Shown here piece after piece: positions 7,279-16,784 of a DNA stretch of 33,023 bases. A program made the position numbers and the translations under genes. The stretch spans positions 1-33,023 of the forward strand of contig NZ_JMPL01000041.1 in NCBI RefSeq assembly GCF_000735365.1. Direction: 5' to 3'. The notes beneath the pieces are model-generated. The model was not told the origin of the DNA and searched no databases. It saw only the letters and a program-made list of their open reading frames with translations. How positions within the stretch are numbered: the first letter of the stretch is position 1; each line of letters starts with the position of its first letter. Origin of the DNA: Kluyvera ascorbata ATCC 33433. Its GTDB lineage: Bacteria; Pseudomonadota; Gammaproteobacteria; Enterobacterales; Enterobacteriaceae.

Positions 7279-8971
7279 CGTGGTGACCAAAGGGGCTGAG
7301 CGAATTTCCGAAGTCTCCGCCCGCTTCACCCTCGATGCGATGCCAGGCAAACAGATGGCTATCGATGCCGACCTTAACGCCGGGCTTATCAATCAGGCTC
7401 AAGCCCAAACGCGACGCAAAGATGTCGCGGGCGAGGCAGACTTCTACGGAGCGATGGACGGGGCGTCAAAATTCGTGCGCGGCGATGCCATCGCCGGGAT
7501 GATGATCCTCGCCATCAACCTTATCGGCGGCGTGTGCATCGGGATTTTCAAATACAACCTCAGCGCTGATGCGGCCTTCCAGCAGTATGTGCTGATGACT
7601 ATCGGTGACGGTCTGGTCGCTCAGATCCCTTCCCTGCTGCTCTCCACCGCTGCGGCAATCATCGTGACCCGCGTCAGCGATAACGGCGATATCGCCACCG
7701 ACGTGAGAACCCAACTGCTGGCGACGCCGTCGATTCTCTATACCGCCACCGGCATTATGTTCGTACTGGCTATTGTCCCCGGGATGCCGCATTTCCCGTT
7801 CCTCGCCTTCAGCGCGCTGCTGGGCTTTACCGCCTGGCGTATGAGCAAGCGCCCAAAAGCCGCTGAACACGAGGAAAAAAGCCTCGAAACGCTGACCAAA
7901 ACCATTACTGAAAATGCCGAGCAGGTGGTCAGTTGGGAAACCATTCCGCTGATTGAACCCATCAGCCTTAGCCTGGGGTATAAACTGGTTTCTCTGGTAG
8001 ATAAGTCGAAGGGCAACCCGCTCACCCAGCGTATTCGCGGGGTGCGGCAGGTCATTTCAGACACTAACGGCGTGTTACTGCCGGAGATTCGTATTCGCGA
8101 AAACTTCCGCCTCAAAGCCAGCCAGTACGCCATTTACATCAACGGGATTAAAGCGGATGAAGCCGATATCCCTGCGGATAAGCTGATGGCGCTACCATCA
8201 AGCGAGACCTATGGCGAAATCGACGGCGTGCTGGGGAACGACCCGGCCTACGGGATGCCGGTCACCTGGATCCAGCCAGCGCAAAAAGCAAAGGCGCTGA
8301 ATATGGGGTATCAGGTGATCGATAGCGCCAGCGTTATCGCCACCCATGTGAACAAGGTCATTCGAAACCATATTCCCGATCTTTTTAACTACGACGACAT
8401 CACTCAACTGCATAATCGTCTCTCTTCTATGGCCCCACGGCTGGCGGAAGACCTCAGCGCCGCGCTGAACTACAGCCATCTGTTAAAGGTGTATCGGGCG
8501 CTGCTGATTGAAGGCGTTTCACTACGGGATATCGTCACTATCGCCACGGTGCTGGTCGCCAGCAGCGCAACAACTAAGGACCCGATTCTGCTGGTTGCCG
8601 ATGTTCGTCTGGCGCTACGTCGCAGCATCACCCACCCGCTGGTGCGCAAGCAGGAGCTAACGGTATACACCCTGAATAACGAGCTGGAAAACCTGCTGTC
8701 TAACGTTGTGAATCAGGCCCAGCAGAGCGGAAAAGTGATGCTCGACAGCGTGCCGGTTGATCCGAACATGCTCAACCAGTTCCAGACCAATATGCCGCAG
8801 GTGAAAGAGCAGATGAAGGCGGCCGGTAAAGAGCCCGTACTGCTGGTCGCCCCGCAATTACGTCCGCTACTGGCACGCTATGCCCGCCTTTTTTCTCCGG
8901 GGCTACATGTGCTTTCCTATAATGAAGTTCCTGATGAGCTGGAATTAAAAATCATGGGGGCATTAAGCTAA
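7268..8971 (+). pseudogene. lfhA: lfhA remnant: FlhA-like flagellar export component, 5' end deleted
   Basis: This is the Flag-2 relative of FlhA, the large membrane protein of the flagellar type III export gate. About 568 codons remain open to the stop at 8971. Family sequence begins at INFIVVTKGAERISEV, the end of an early membrane segment of FlhA, and goes on through the FHIPEP-region motif TLDAMPGKQMAIDADLNAGLI, the remaining membrane helices (about codons 80-200), and the whole cytoplasmic substrate-docking domain. Roughly the first 100 residues, with the first membrane helices, are missing; upstream codons in the same frame read through lafU antisense DNA. The protein is therefore probably non-functional. 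A near-identical fragment (fhiA/lfhA) is known in E. coli K-12. Confidence 0.88.
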
Positions 8972-8984
8972 ATAAATAGAGAAC

Positions 8985-9015
8985 GCGGCAATTAAGTTTC
9001 GTCCAAATTTGCCGC
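8985..9015 (+). terminator. Possible stem-loop after lfhA
   Basis: A 7-bp perfect inverted repeat, GCGGCAA (8985-8991) and TTGCCGC (9009-9015), followed by TTTAT, 14 nt after the lfhA stop codon. The loop is 17 nt and the T-run short, so this is a weak terminator candidate left over from the flagellar gene. Confidence 0.4.
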
Positions 9016-9085
9016 TTTATAGTTCTGAACATACCAGGGAAGGTGTGTTTCTCCGGAAATTTTTTATTGCCAGGAATATCACGTG

Positions 9086-9394
9086 ATGAGAGATGAAAAA
9101 GTAAAAAGGAATTTTGCTTACCGCTCTGGGCATCATCCGCGGCGCCAATATTCTCCAACATTTATGGAGTTTGTGCATCGTCAGGAAGAGCGGCGGGAAC
9201 ACCATGAGCAGGAGATGAGTAAACACGCATCTTGCGGTAAATCAGTGGAGAAATCTGCAGACAATCAACGATATCACGCTATCCCAGACACCTTTGATAC
9301 CCCACCCGTGCCGCTGATTAGCGCCTTTGACCTCTTTCTGTCAGCCGCGCTGATGTTTCTTTTCATCACTATGCTGCTGCTATTTATGAATTAA
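9086..9394 (+). CDS. Small putative tail-anchored membrane protein, function unknown
   Basis: A 102-residue open frame that I do not recognise. The ATG at 9086 has AGGAA 9 nt before it; a GTG directly ahead (9083) is an alternative start. The first two thirds are strongly charged and rich in His, Arg, Glu and Lys (for example EERREHHEQEMSKH), and the last 25 residues form one hydrophobic helix (ISAFDLFLSAALMFLFITML) that ends at the C-terminus, so a tail-anchored inner-membrane protein is likely if it is expressed. It lies between the lfhA remnant and yafL, where K-12 carries rayT. Its stop codon overlaps that of yafL by 4 nt, tail to tail. No clear promoter was found. Confidence 0.5.
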   Translation: MRDEKVKRNFAYRSGHHPRRQYSPTFMEFVHRQEERREHHEQEMSKHASCGKSVEKSADNQRYHAIPDTFDTPPVPLISAFDLFLSAALMFLFITMLLLFMN

Positions 9395-10152
9395 AGCACC
9401 GTGTTCTCTGTCAGGATCCGTCGAGCGCCAAGATAGTGATCCTGCCAGAACATATCTGCTAAATGACTTACACGGATCGTTTCTCCGGTACGCGGAGACT
9501 CAATAAAGTCGCCGTTGCCCAGATAGACCCCCATATGATCCGCAAGCTCTTTACTATGAATATGGAAGAAGAGCAGATCGCCACGACGCAGATCGTTATT
9601 TGCTACGATCGTCGCACGACGGTAGTGATACATTTCATTTGCCGTCCGCGGTAATTTTGCCGCAAGGATCTTATTGTAGGCGTAAAATATCAAACCACTG
9701 CAATCAAATCCCTGGTCGGGATTTACGCCGCCCCAGACATATGGTTTCCCCAACTGCTGCTCAAGACGGTGAATCGCAACTTCGGTCATATTATGCAGGT
9801 GGTCGCTGTTGAGGAAATGCGCATTTTCAGCCAGCGCCTTCCAGTGACGATCGCTGGCTTTAAGCGGGCCTGGAAACCACTCCGGATGCTGCTTAATCAA
9901 CAGGCGGTTCTGTTGGCGCAGGGCTTTCTTGCTCTCTGCGTCTCCCACCACAATATAGCTGGCCTGCTTTTGCAGCTTCGCATGATATGCCCCCCACAGC
10001 TTTTCCCGGTTCTGTCGACGCAGCGAAGCGCCATAGCTTAGCAAAGCATGAGGGGCAGGCTTGTGGGTATGCGCAAAAGCAAACGGACTCAGAGCCATAC
10101 AGGCCAGCAATGCGGTGGACAGAAAGCGGATCGATGTAGAAGGGGAAGCCAT
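9391..10152 (-). CDS. yafL: YafL-like NlpC/P60 family cell wall hydrolase
   Basis: A 253-residue secreted peptidase of the NlpC/P60 family, which cuts peptide bonds in peptidoglycan stems. A signal peptide covers about residues 1-27, ending AFAHT. The C-terminal domain (about 125-250) shows the catalytic Cys in FDCSGLIFYAYN (Cys151) and the catalytic His in DHMGVYLGNG (His206), plus the typical QLGKPYVWGG and RRGDLLFF strands. Long stretches match E. coli YafL (TANEMYHYRRATIVANNDLRR region). The central linker is specific to this subfamily. It is followed tail to tail by a small membrane-protein frame and lies next to the nqr operon, which runs in the same direction but is separated by a stem-loop. 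The exact substrate is unknown. Confidence 0.93.
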   Translation of the reverse strand: MASPSTSIRFLSTALLACMALSPFAFAHTHKPAPHALLSYGASLRRQNREKLWGAYHAKLQKQASYIVVGDAESKKALRQQNRLLIKQHPEWFPGPLKASDRHWKALAENAHFLNSDHLHNMTEVAIHRLEQQLGKPYVWGGVNPDQGFDCSGLIFYAYNKILAAKLPRTANEMYHYRRATIVANNDLRRGDLLFFHIHSKELADHMGVYLGNGDFIESPRTGETIRVSHLADMFWQDHYLGARRILTENTVL

Positions 10153-10258
10153 GAAAACCTTTCAACCGTGAAACGTCGAAACAGTCTACGTTGGCAGGGT
10201 TTACGCCAGGATTAATTCTCGATTATTAATCAATTAATAATTATATTTCATGACGTTA

Positions 10259-10293
10259 AATAACCCGGCAGATGGATATCATACCGGGTTATT
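10259..10293 (-). terminator. Stem-loop after nqrM, probable nqr operon terminator
   Basis: A perfect 10-bp inverted repeat, AATAACCCGG (10259-10268) and CCGGGTTATT (10284-10293), 8 bp after the nqrM stop codon. The loop is 15 nt and there is no long T-run, so termination may be partial. Confidence 0.6.
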
Positions 10294-10300
10294 CGTCGAT

Positions 10301-10519
10301 TTACAGGATACGGTTCTGCTGGCATTGCGCTTCCCGAGCCATGCGTTTTTTACGCGCATCACAGGGCTCGGGGCAATCACATACCTTTTCCAACCCCAGC
10401 GATGAAATCCCCCCGCAGCTTCCCTGTAGGCTTTTTCGCTTGACCATATAGCCAAGCGACATGCCGAAGATAACCAGCAAGAAAATGCAGAAGGTCGCCA
10501 GAAAGACCGTTAACATCAT
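10301..10519 (-). CDS. nqrM: Na+-NQR maturation protein NqrM (DUF539)
   Basis: NqrM is a small membrane protein needed for assembly of active Na+-NQR, thought to deliver iron for the cysteine-bound iron centre between NqrD and NqrE. The product has 72 residues: one N-terminal membrane helix (about 3-23) followed by a cytoplasmic tail with four cysteines, Cys35, Cys47, Cys49 and Cys53, in GSCGG and VCDCPEPC, the signature of the family. Its ATG overlaps the nqrF stop codon by 1 nt (TGATG), so translation is coupled. In Vibrio and several enterobacteria apbE lies between nqrF and nqrM; here it does not. Confidence 0.93.
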   Translation of the reverse strand: MMLTVFLATFCIFLLVIFGMSLGYMVKRKSLQGSCGGISSLGLEKVCDCPEPCDARKKRMAREAQCQQNRIL

Positions 10520-11742
10520 CAGCCTCCAAAGTCATCGAGCATGATGTTCTCATCCTCAACGCCCAGCTCTTTGAGCATTTTGATAACCGCCGCATTCATC
10601 ATTGGTGGCCCACACATGTAGAATTCGCAATCTTCCGGTGCCGGGTGGTCGCGCAGGTAGTTTTCGTAAAGGACGTTGTGAATAAAGCCAGTATAGCCCG
10701 TCCAGTTATCTTCCGGCAGTGCGTCAGAGAGCGCAATATGGAAGGTAAAGTTTGGGTTTTCCTGCGCCAGCTTTTCAAATTCGTCCTGGTAGAACATTTC
10801 GCGCAGGGAACGCGCGCCGTACCAGAAGCTGATTTTGCGGTTGCTATGCAGGCGCTTAAGCTGGTCAAAAATATGCGAACGCATGGGCGCCATACCCGCA
10901 CCACCGCCGATAAACACCATTTCGGCGTCGGTCTCTTTGGCAAAGAATTCGCCAAAGGGCCCGGAGATCGTCACCTTATCGCCCGCTTTCAGCGACCAGA
11001 TGTAGGAGGACATAATCCCTGGCGGAACGTCAGGCGCGGACGGCGGCGGTGTCGCGATACGCACGTTGAGCATGATGATGCCCTTTTCATCCGGGTAGTT
11101 TGCCATCGAGTAGGCGCGCAGGGTCGGCTCTTTAACGTCGGAGACATAGCGGAAGAGATTGAATTTATCCCAGTCGCCGCGGTATTCATCCGGCACGTCA
11201 AAGTCGGCGTAGGCCACTTTATGCGGTGGGCACTCAATCTGAATGTAGCCCCCGGCACGGAATGGCACGCTTTCGCCAGCAGGAATAGCGAGCTTCAACT
11301 CTTTAATAAACGTCGCTTTGTTATCGTTAGAGATAACTTCGCATTCCCACTTCTTCACGCCAAATACTTCATCTGGCAGCTCGATTTTCATATCCTGGCG
11401 CACGGCCACCTGACAGGCCAGACGGCAGCCTTCTTTGGCTTCCCGCTTCGTAATATGCGAAAGCTCGGTCGGCAGAATATCCCCGCAGCCCTCTTTCACC
11501 TTCACCCGGCACTGCCCGCAGGAACCGCCGCCACCGCAGGCGGACGAGATAAAAATACCGTTGCTGGAGAGCGTATTCAGCAGCTTGTCACCGGCTGGCG
11601 TTTTGATTTGCTTGTCGGCTTCGTTGTTGATTTCAATCACCACATCACCGGCGTTCACCAGCTTCGATTTGGCAAACAAGATCAGCACCGACAGCACCAG
11701 CACAATCAGCGTAAACATAACTACGCCAAGTAATATTTCCAT
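10519..11742 (-). CDS. nqrF: Na+-translocating NADH:quinone reductase subunit F
   Basis: NqrF is the NADH-oxidising subunit: it takes electrons from NADH to FAD and then to a [2Fe-2S] cluster, feeding the sodium pump in the inner membrane. The 407-residue protein has an N-terminal membrane helix (about 3-24), a plant-type ferredoxin domain with Cys69, Cys75, Cys78 and Cys110, an FAD domain with the RAYSMANYP motif, and an NADH domain with [12 protein letters not shown]. Its C-terminus MLDDFGG is as in other NqrF proteins. It starts 12 nt after the nqrE stop and overlaps nqrM by 1 nt. Confidence 0.97.
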   Translation of the reverse strand: MEILLGVVMFTLIVLVLSVLILFAKSKLVNAGDVVIEINNEADKQIKTPAGDKLLNTLSSNGIFISSACGGGGSCGQCRVKVKEGCGDILPTELSHITKREAKEGCRLACQVAVRQDMKIELPDEVFGVKKWECEVISNDNKATFIKELKLAIPAGESVPFRAGGYIQIECPPHKVAYADFDVPDEYRGDWDKFNLFRYVSDVKEPTLRAYSMANYPDEKGIIMLNVRIATPPPSAPDVPPGIMSSYIWSLKAGDKVTISGPFGEFFAKETDAEMVFIGGGAGMAPMRSHIFDQLKRLHSNRKISFWYGARSLREMFYQDEFEKLAQENPNFTFHIALSDALPEDNWTGYTGFIHNVLYENYLRDHPAPEDCEFYMCGPPMMNAAVIKMLKELGVEDENIMLDDFGG

Positions 11743-11754
11743 AATTAACGACCC

Positions 11755-12351
11755 TTATAGCTGCACGCCGGAAAACGACATAAAACCAAGCGCCATCAGT
11801 CCGGTGGTGATAAAGGTGATCCCTAAGCCGCGCAGTCCCGCGGGCACGTTTGAGTACTTCATTTTTTCGCGAATGCCTGCCATAGCGACAATGGCCAGCA
11901 TCCAACCAATGCCGGAACCAAAACCGTAGACGATGGATTCACCAAAGTTGTAATCACGCTGCACCATGAACGATACGCCGCCGAAGATGGCACAGTTCAC
12001 CGCAATCAGCGGAAGGAAGATGCCTAATGCGGTGTAGAGTGACGGGAAGTATTTATCAAGGATCATCTCGAGGATCTGTACCAGCGCCGCAATCACCCCA
12101 ATAAAGGTGATGAAGTTCAGGAAGCTAAGATCCACGCCGTCAACCAGTGCGCCGTCGCGTAGCACCAGGTTGTAGACCAGATTGTTAATTGGCACGGCAA
12201 GGCCGAGCACAACCGTTACCGCCACCCCCAGACCGAACGCGGTGAAGACTTTCTTCGACACAGCGAGGAAGGTACACATCCCCAGGAAGAAGGCCAGCGC
12301 CATGTTCTCAACAAACACCGCGCGAACAAACAGGCTAATGTAATGAGCCAT
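11755..12351 (-). CDS. nqrE: Na+-translocating NADH:quinone reductase subunit E
   Basis: NqrE is a six-helix membrane subunit that pairs with NqrD in an inverted-topology dimer. The pair holds a cysteine-coordinated iron centre inside the membrane and forms part of the sodium pathway. The 198-residue sequence starts [20 protein letters not shown] and shows the conserved [12 protein letters not shown] and [12 protein letters not shown] segments, each carrying one of the family cysteines. It belongs to the RnfA/NqrE family; operon position between nqrD and nqrF settles it as NqrE. It starts 6 nt after the nqrD stop. Confidence 0.97.
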   Translation of the reverse strand: MAHYISLFVRAVFVENMALAFFLGMCTFLAVSKKVFTAFGLGVAVTVVLGLAVPINNLVYNLVLRDGALVDGVDLSFLNFITFIGVIAALVQILEMILDKYFPSLYTALGIFLPLIAVNCAIFGGVSFMVQRDYNFGESIVYGFGSGIGWMLAIVAMAGIREKMKYSNVPAGLRGLGITFITTGLMALGFMSFSGVQL

Positions 12352-12357
12352 AATCGG

Positions 12358-12996
12358 TTACTCCTTTTCCTGCTGTTCAGGCTTCCAGCTACGAAGCGCC
12401 CAGATCAGCAAACCGATAATGAAAAACGCGCTCGGCGCGAGCAGGAACAGACCGTTAGGCTGGTACCAGCCGCCGTTCTGCACCGTTTCCAGCACCGTGA
12501 TGCCAAACAGCTTGCCGCTGCCGATGAGCTCCCGCAGGAAGCCAACAATCAACAGGATAGCGCCGTAGCCCAGCCCGTTGCCGATGCCGTCCATAAAGCT
12601 CGCCAGCGGGGGAGACTTCATGGCGTAGGCTTCCGCGCGCCCCATCACGATACAGTTGGTGATAATAAGCCCAACGAATACCGAGAGCTGTTTAGAGGTT
12701 TCGTAAGCGAATGCGCGCAGCAGCTGATCGACGACAATAACCAATGAGGCAATGATCGCCATCTGCACGATAATGCGCACGCTGTTCGGAATGTGGTGGC
12801 GAATCATCGAGATAAACATGCTCGAGAATGCCGTCACCAGCGTCACCGCAATGGTCATCACGAAGGCCGTTTCCAGCTTGGTGGTGACGGCCAGCGCTGA
12901 ACAGACGCCAAGCACCTGTAACGCAATCGGGTTATTGGCGATAAGCGGGCCAACCAGCACGCGCTTCATCTCTTTCATATCACCCTGCTCAGCCAT
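12358..12996 (-). CDS. nqrD: Na+-translocating NADH:quinone reductase subunit D
   Basis: NqrD is the other half of the NqrD/NqrE membrane pair (RnfE/NqrD family). The 212-residue protein has six predicted helices and the conserved [16 protein letters not shown] and [19 protein letters not shown] segments; the Cys in each helps bind the intramembrane iron centre. The ATG at 12996 follows an AGGAGG site placed inside the end of nqrC, and the two genes overlap by 8 nt, so translation is coupled. The very close match to Yersinia and Klebsiella NqrD points to the enterobacterial branch. Confidence 0.97.
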   Translation of the reverse strand: MAEQGDMKEMKRVLVGPLIANNPIALQVLGVCSALAVTTKLETAFVMTIAVTLVTAFSSMFISMIRHHIPNSVRIIVQMAIIASLVIVVDQLLRAFAYETSKQLSVFVGLIITNCIVMGRAEAYAMKSPPLASFMDGIGNGLGYGAILLIVGFLRELIGSGKLFGITVLETVQNGGWYQPNGLFLLAPSAFFIIGLLIWALRSWKPEQQEKE

Positions 12997-13783
12997 GATT
13001 TAGCCCTCCTTCACGCACCTGCTTCAGGAATGGGCCAAAGCCCAGTTCGCCCATCCAGAACTCAAAGCTGTGCTGCACCCCGTTAGAAGTGAGCGTTGCC
13101 CCGGAGAGACCGTCAACAGCGTAGAGATCGCCCTGCGGCGCCGCGCCTTTCATGACGCGCAACGCCGGTTTACCGTTATCATCCACTACGCGTTTCCCTA
13201 CAAACTGCGCGCGCCAGTTCGGGTTTTCAATTTCACCGCCGAGGCCCGGAGTTTCTCCCTGGTCGTAGTAGGTAATGCCCCGGATGGTACGGCCGTCAGT
13301 ATCCAGCGCCACGAAGGCATACATCATCGACCACAGTCCGTTGCCGTACACCGGCAGAACCATCTCCTGCACCTTCTGCTGTTCATCTTTAATAAGATAA
13401 ATTTCCACGACGTTACTGCGACGGCGAATGCCTGCCGGGTCTTCGCTGGAGGTCAATTCAATGCTTTGTGCCGGGTCTTTCAGCGCCTGGCTTTGGTTAA
13501 ACTTCGTCGGGTCTTTGTCGATGACTGTGCCACTTTTTAAATCGACCAGGCGAGGCACCACGCGGGATGCAAATACCTCGGCCACATCGTCTGCCGACAT
13601 TTTGTCGTGCATCAATCCCGCCACCGCCAGAATATTGCGCTGTTTATCCAGCGCGCGCTGCTCCTGTTGGCGCGGTTTCAGCCCAACGGCGGAGCCCGCC
13701 ACGACGATAGAGCAGACCAGGCAAAGCACCAGCACCACCAGCAGCGTCTTGCCGATGCTATCGTTACTTTTGTTTTCAGCCAC
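12989..13783 (-). CDS. nqrC: Na+-translocating NADH:quinone reductase subunit C
   Basis: NqrC carries a covalently bound FMN on the periplasmic side and passes electrons between the NqrD/E iron centre and NqrB. The 264-residue protein has one N-terminal membrane helix (about 12-35) and a periplasmic FMN-binding domain. The flavinylation motif DGLSGAT is at residues 224-230, with Thr230 as the expected FMN ester site (the Vibrio NqrC equivalent is Thr225). It starts at a GTG (13783) with GGAGG before it, inside the end of nqrB (8-nt overlap), and overlaps nqrD by another 8 nt. The FMN transferase ApbE needed for this Thr is not encoded in the window. Confidence 0.97.
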   Translation of the reverse strand: MAENKSNDSIGKTLLVVLVLCLVCSIVVAGSAVGLKPRQQEQRALDKQRNILAVAGLMHDKMSADDVAEVFASRVVPRLVDLKSGTVIDKDPTKFNQSQALKDPAQSIELTSSEDPAGIRRRSNVVEIYLIKDEQQKVQEMVLPVYGNGLWSMMYAFVALDTDGRTIRGITYYDQGETPGLGGEIENPNWRAQFVGKRVVDDNGKPALRVMKGAAPQGDLYAVDGLSGATLTSNGVQHSFEFWMGELGFGPFLKQVREGGLNHG

Positions 13784-15014
13784 GCGACTTCCTCCGCTTT
13801 ATGTTGGCCTGCACCACGAGGTAATCAAATAGCGGCGCAAAGAGGTTGGCGAACAGAATCGCCAGCATCATCCCTTCCGGATAGGCTGGGTTAACCACGC
13901 GGATTAACACGCACATCACGCCGATCAGCGCCCCGTAGCACCACTTTCCTTTGTCAGTAAACGAGGCGGAAACCGGGTCGGTTGCCATAAACATCATGCC
14001 GAAAGCAAAACCGCCCAATACCAGATGCCAGTACCACGGCATGGCGAACATCGGGTTGGTATCGGAACCAATCAGGTTAAACAACGTGGCGCAGGCCATC
14101 ATGCCGAGCATCACGCCGGCAACGATGCGCCAGGAGGCGACACGGCCAAAGATAATCAGCGCCCCGCCAAGCAGGATCATCAGCGTCGAGACTTCCCCAA
14201 TGGAGCCCGGGATATTCCCGATAAAGGCATCCATCCAGCTCACCGGCTGGCCAGTTACAACGTTAACCAGCGACTCACCGCCGTGGCTCGCCCACTGGGA
14301 GAGTGGCGTGGCACCGGAGAAGCCGTCGGCCGCCGTCCAGACTAAATCGCCGGAGATTTGCGCCGGATAGGCAAAGAACAAGAAGGCACGCCCCGCTAAC
14401 GCCGGGTTAAGGAAGTTGCGCCCGGTACCGCCAAAGATTTCTTTGGCAATCACCACGCCAAAGGAGATCCCCAGAGCGGCTTGCCACAGCGGCAGGGTTG
14501 GCGGGACAATCAGCGCAAACAGAATCGAAGTGACGAAGAAGCCTTCGTTGATCTCATGCTTGCGCACGATAGAAAACAGCACCTCCCAGAAACCACCTAC
14601 CAGGAAGACCACCGCATAGATTGGCACAAAGAACACCGCGCCGAGCATCATCATGCTGAACCAGCCAGCATCTAGCGCGAAACTCACGCCCAGCGCCTGC
14701 GCTACGCTGTAGTGCCAGTTTCCGGCGATCACCTGCTGGAGCTGTTCAGCGCCGTAGAGCTTGTGCAGCGCCGGAATGGTCTGCAGGCCGACGTTGTACA
14801 TCCCCCAGAACATCGCCGGGAAAACGGCGAACCAGACGAGGATCATCATACGTTTCAGGTCGATAGCATCACGAACGTGCGCCGCGCCCTTCGTGACGTG
14901 ACCCGGCGTGTAGAGCAGCGTTGCCGCTGCTTCATACAGCGGGTAGTACTTTTCAAGTTTGCCGCCCTGCGTGAAGTGCGGCTCAACTTTTTCTATTAGC
15001 TGTTTTAAGCCCAT
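13776..15014 (-). CDS. nqrB: Na+-translocating NADH:quinone reductase subunit B
   Basis: NqrB is the largest membrane subunit, with ten or so helices; it binds covalent FMN, riboflavin and the quinone site, and takes a central part in sodium translocation. From ATG 15014 the protein has 412 residues; a GTG just before it (15017) abuts the nqrA stop codon, but the AGGAAGG spacing favours the ATG. The flavinylation motif DGFSGAT ends at Thr236, the same residue number as the Vibrio cholerae FMN site. Conserved segments [21 protein letters not shown] and [12 protein letters not shown] are present. It overlaps nqrC by 8 nt. Confidence 0.97.
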   Translation of the reverse strand: MGLKQLIEKVEPHFTQGGKLEKYYPLYEAAATLLYTPGHVTKGAAHVRDAIDLKRMMILVWFAVFPAMFWGMYNVGLQTIPALHKLYGAEQLQQVIAGNWHYSVAQALGVSFALDAGWFSMMMLGAVFFVPIYAVVFLVGGFWEVLFSIVRKHEINEGFFVTSILFALIVPPTLPLWQAALGISFGVVIAKEIFGGTGRNFLNPALAGRAFLFFAYPAQISGDLVWTAADGFSGATPLSQWASHGGESLVNVVTGQPVSWMDAFIGNIPGSIGEVSTLMILLGGALIIFGRVASWRIVAGVMLGMMACATLFNLIGSDTNPMFAMPWYWHLVLGGFAFGMMFMATDPVSASFTDKGKWCYGALIGVMCVLIRVVNPAYPEGMMLAILFANLFAPLFDYLVVQANIKRRKSRG

Positions 15015-15017
15015 CAC

Positions 15018-16361
15018 TTAGCCTTCCTGCTCAATTTGCGTTAATACGTGGCGTAGCACTGGCCCGTATTCGTATTTCCCCGGGCAAACATAGGTGCACA
15101 GCGCCAGATCCTCTTCATCAAGCTCCAGGCAGCCAAGCGCCTGGGCGCTATCGGTATCGCCAGCCAGCAGATCGCGAAGCAGGACGGTTGGCAGGATATC
15201 CAGCGGCATCACCCGCTCGTAGCTGCCGATTGGGACCATCGCACGTTCGCCACCGTGAGTATCGGTGGAGAGGTTGAACAGCTTTTTCTTGAGGAAGTGG
15301 CCAAGCGTGGTGCGGGTGATGGAAAACTTATCCCGCCCCGGCGCGACCCACCCCAGCAGCTCTTTGTCACGGCCTTCTTTCAGCACGCTCACCTGCAGGT
15401 GGAAGCGCCCGAGGAAGGCATGCGGCCCGACGGCCTGTGTGCCGTTCAGGACAGAACCAGAGATAACGCGGTTTTCGCCATCGTGGAGTTCGCCCACCAG
15501 CAGCGCGTCGAGGTCTGCGCCAAGACGAGTGCGCAGTAAGCGCGGCTGTTTCACCTGCGGGCCGCCGAGCGCAATAATGCGTTCAGTCCAGAGCACACCA
15601 TCAAGGAACAGCTTGCCGTAGGCGATAACATCCTGATAGTTCAGGTGCCACACCTGTTTGTTCAGGCTCACCGGCTCCAGGAAATGAATGTGAGTCCCCG
15701 CTAACCCAGCAGGATGCGGGCCGGCGAACTGGTTAAAGGTCACCTGTCCCTGCGGATGCCCACCCAGTTTCCCGCCGCTGCCCTGGCAGACGTGCACTCT
15801 GCCGTCGGTCAGGCGCGTCAGTACGGTCAGACCGGCGTTAAAAGCGTCGCGCTGGGCGAGTATAATTGGCTGCGGGTCGGCAGCCAGCGGGTTGGTGTCC
15901 ATCGCAGTGACGAAAATAGCCGCAGGTTCGGTACCTGGCGCAGGCGTTTTGCTGAATGGGCGCGTGCGCATCGCAGTCCACAAACCGGATTCAATGAGCT
16001 GTTCGGTAACCGTTTCACGCGGGAGCGTTGCCAGCTCATCGGGCGCGTAGGCGTTAAAGGCCACGGCATCATCGCCTTCAATATCGATAACAACAGATTG
16101 CAGCACCCGACGCTCACCGCGGTGGATGGCGCTGACAATGCCGCTGGCCGGCGCGGTAAAACGCACGCCGGGTATCTTTTTATCTTCGAAAAGCAGCTGA
16201 CCTTTGGCGACTTTGTCGCCCTCTTTGACCGCCATCGATGGGCGCAGCCCGATATATTCTTCACCTTTCACCGCGACACGCGTGACCGTCACATCATCAA
16301 TGCGTTGCCCGTCAGGCAGGCCAGCTATAGGCAGATCGAGGCCTTTGGTTATTTTAATCAT
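15018..16361 (-). CDS. nqrA: Na+-translocating NADH:quinone reductase subunit A
   Basis: NqrA is the peripheral cytoplasmic subunit of Na+-NQR, related to RnfC but without its iron-sulfur cluster motifs; it has been linked to quinone binding and complex stability. The 447-residue product starts [16 protein letters not shown], the usual family N-terminus, and keeps the family pattern of a barrel-sandwich region followed by a Rossmann-like core ([20 protein letters not shown]). The C-terminus has [16 protein letters not shown], also typical. It is the first gene of the operon. The ribosome site before ATG 16361 is weak. A long intergenic region upstream should hold the operon promoter. Confidence 0.97.
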   Translation of the reverse strand: MIKITKGLDLPIAGLPDGQRIDDVTVTRVAVKGEEYIGLRPSMAVKEGDKVAKGQLLFEDKKIPGVRFTAPASGIVSAIHRGERRVLQSVVIDIEGDDAVAFNAYAPDELATLPRETVTEQLIESGLWTAMRTRPFSKTPAPGTEPAAIFVTAMDTNPLAADPQPIILAQRDAFNAGLTVLTRLTDGRVHVCQGSGGKLGGHPQGQVTFNQFAGPHPAGLAGTHIHFLEPVSLNKQVWHLNYQDVIAYGKLFLDGVLWTERIIALGGPQVKQPRLLRTRLGADLDALLVGELHDGENRVISGSVLNGTQAVGPHAFLGRFHLQVSVLKEGRDKELLGWVAPGRDKFSITRTTLGHFLKKKLFNLSTDTHGGERAMVPIGSYERVMPLDILPTVLLRDLLAGDTDSAQALGCLELDEEDLALCTYVCPGKYEYGPVLRHVLTQIEQEG

Positions 16362-16532
16362 ACAGTTCGCAGGTATCCGTTAACGACGGCATCAGTTCGA
16401 AACTGAAGCCAGCGTTTTGGTTAACGAAACAAAAGAAAGGAGTAAATCCTGAAACCCAATGACCATCCGTGATTGGGCATATGAGAGATTGAAGCATCCT
16501 TTCTTACGCTGTTTTGAGAGCCAATACATTCA

Positions 16533-16544
16533 TCATTCGAATGA
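16533..16544. promoter_or_regulatory. 12-bp perfect palindrome upstream of nqrA
   Basis: TCATTCGAATGA reads the same on both strands. It lies 172 bp before the nqrA start and touches a possible leftward -10 element, so it could be an operator for the nqr operon. No regulator can be named from the sequence. Confidence 0.35.
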
Positions 16545-16784
16545 GCATCCATTTACTCAATTTTCCCCCGAATGATTCAGTAACGAAAGTTTACCATTTT
16601 CTCTTTCTTCGATGCAGCAGTTCTGCTTTTGAAGCCGCTAAATTGCGAGCCGATACGCAAAGTGAGCGAGTTTCAGACAAAGATAGCTAGTGAATCATCG
16701 GCTTATCCTACACTCTTTGTAGCCAATGCTGTCAGGCAGAGAAACAGCACAACGCACCGGGTTCAGGCGGGAATGCATTATGAA

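Noticed and set aside
7279-7392. Upstream extension of the lafU frame
   Set aside because: It reads antisense through lfhA sequence and has no MotB-like membrane helix, so it is not the true LafU N-terminus.
10645-11733. 362-codon open frame on the plus strand
   Set aside because: It lies wholly antisense to nqrF, has no family sequence and no ribosome site; it arises from the GC-rich codon pattern of nqrF.
15714-16406. 230-codon open frame on the plus strand
   Set aside because: It is antisense to nqrA, with no ribosome site or known family; the nqrA match is certain.
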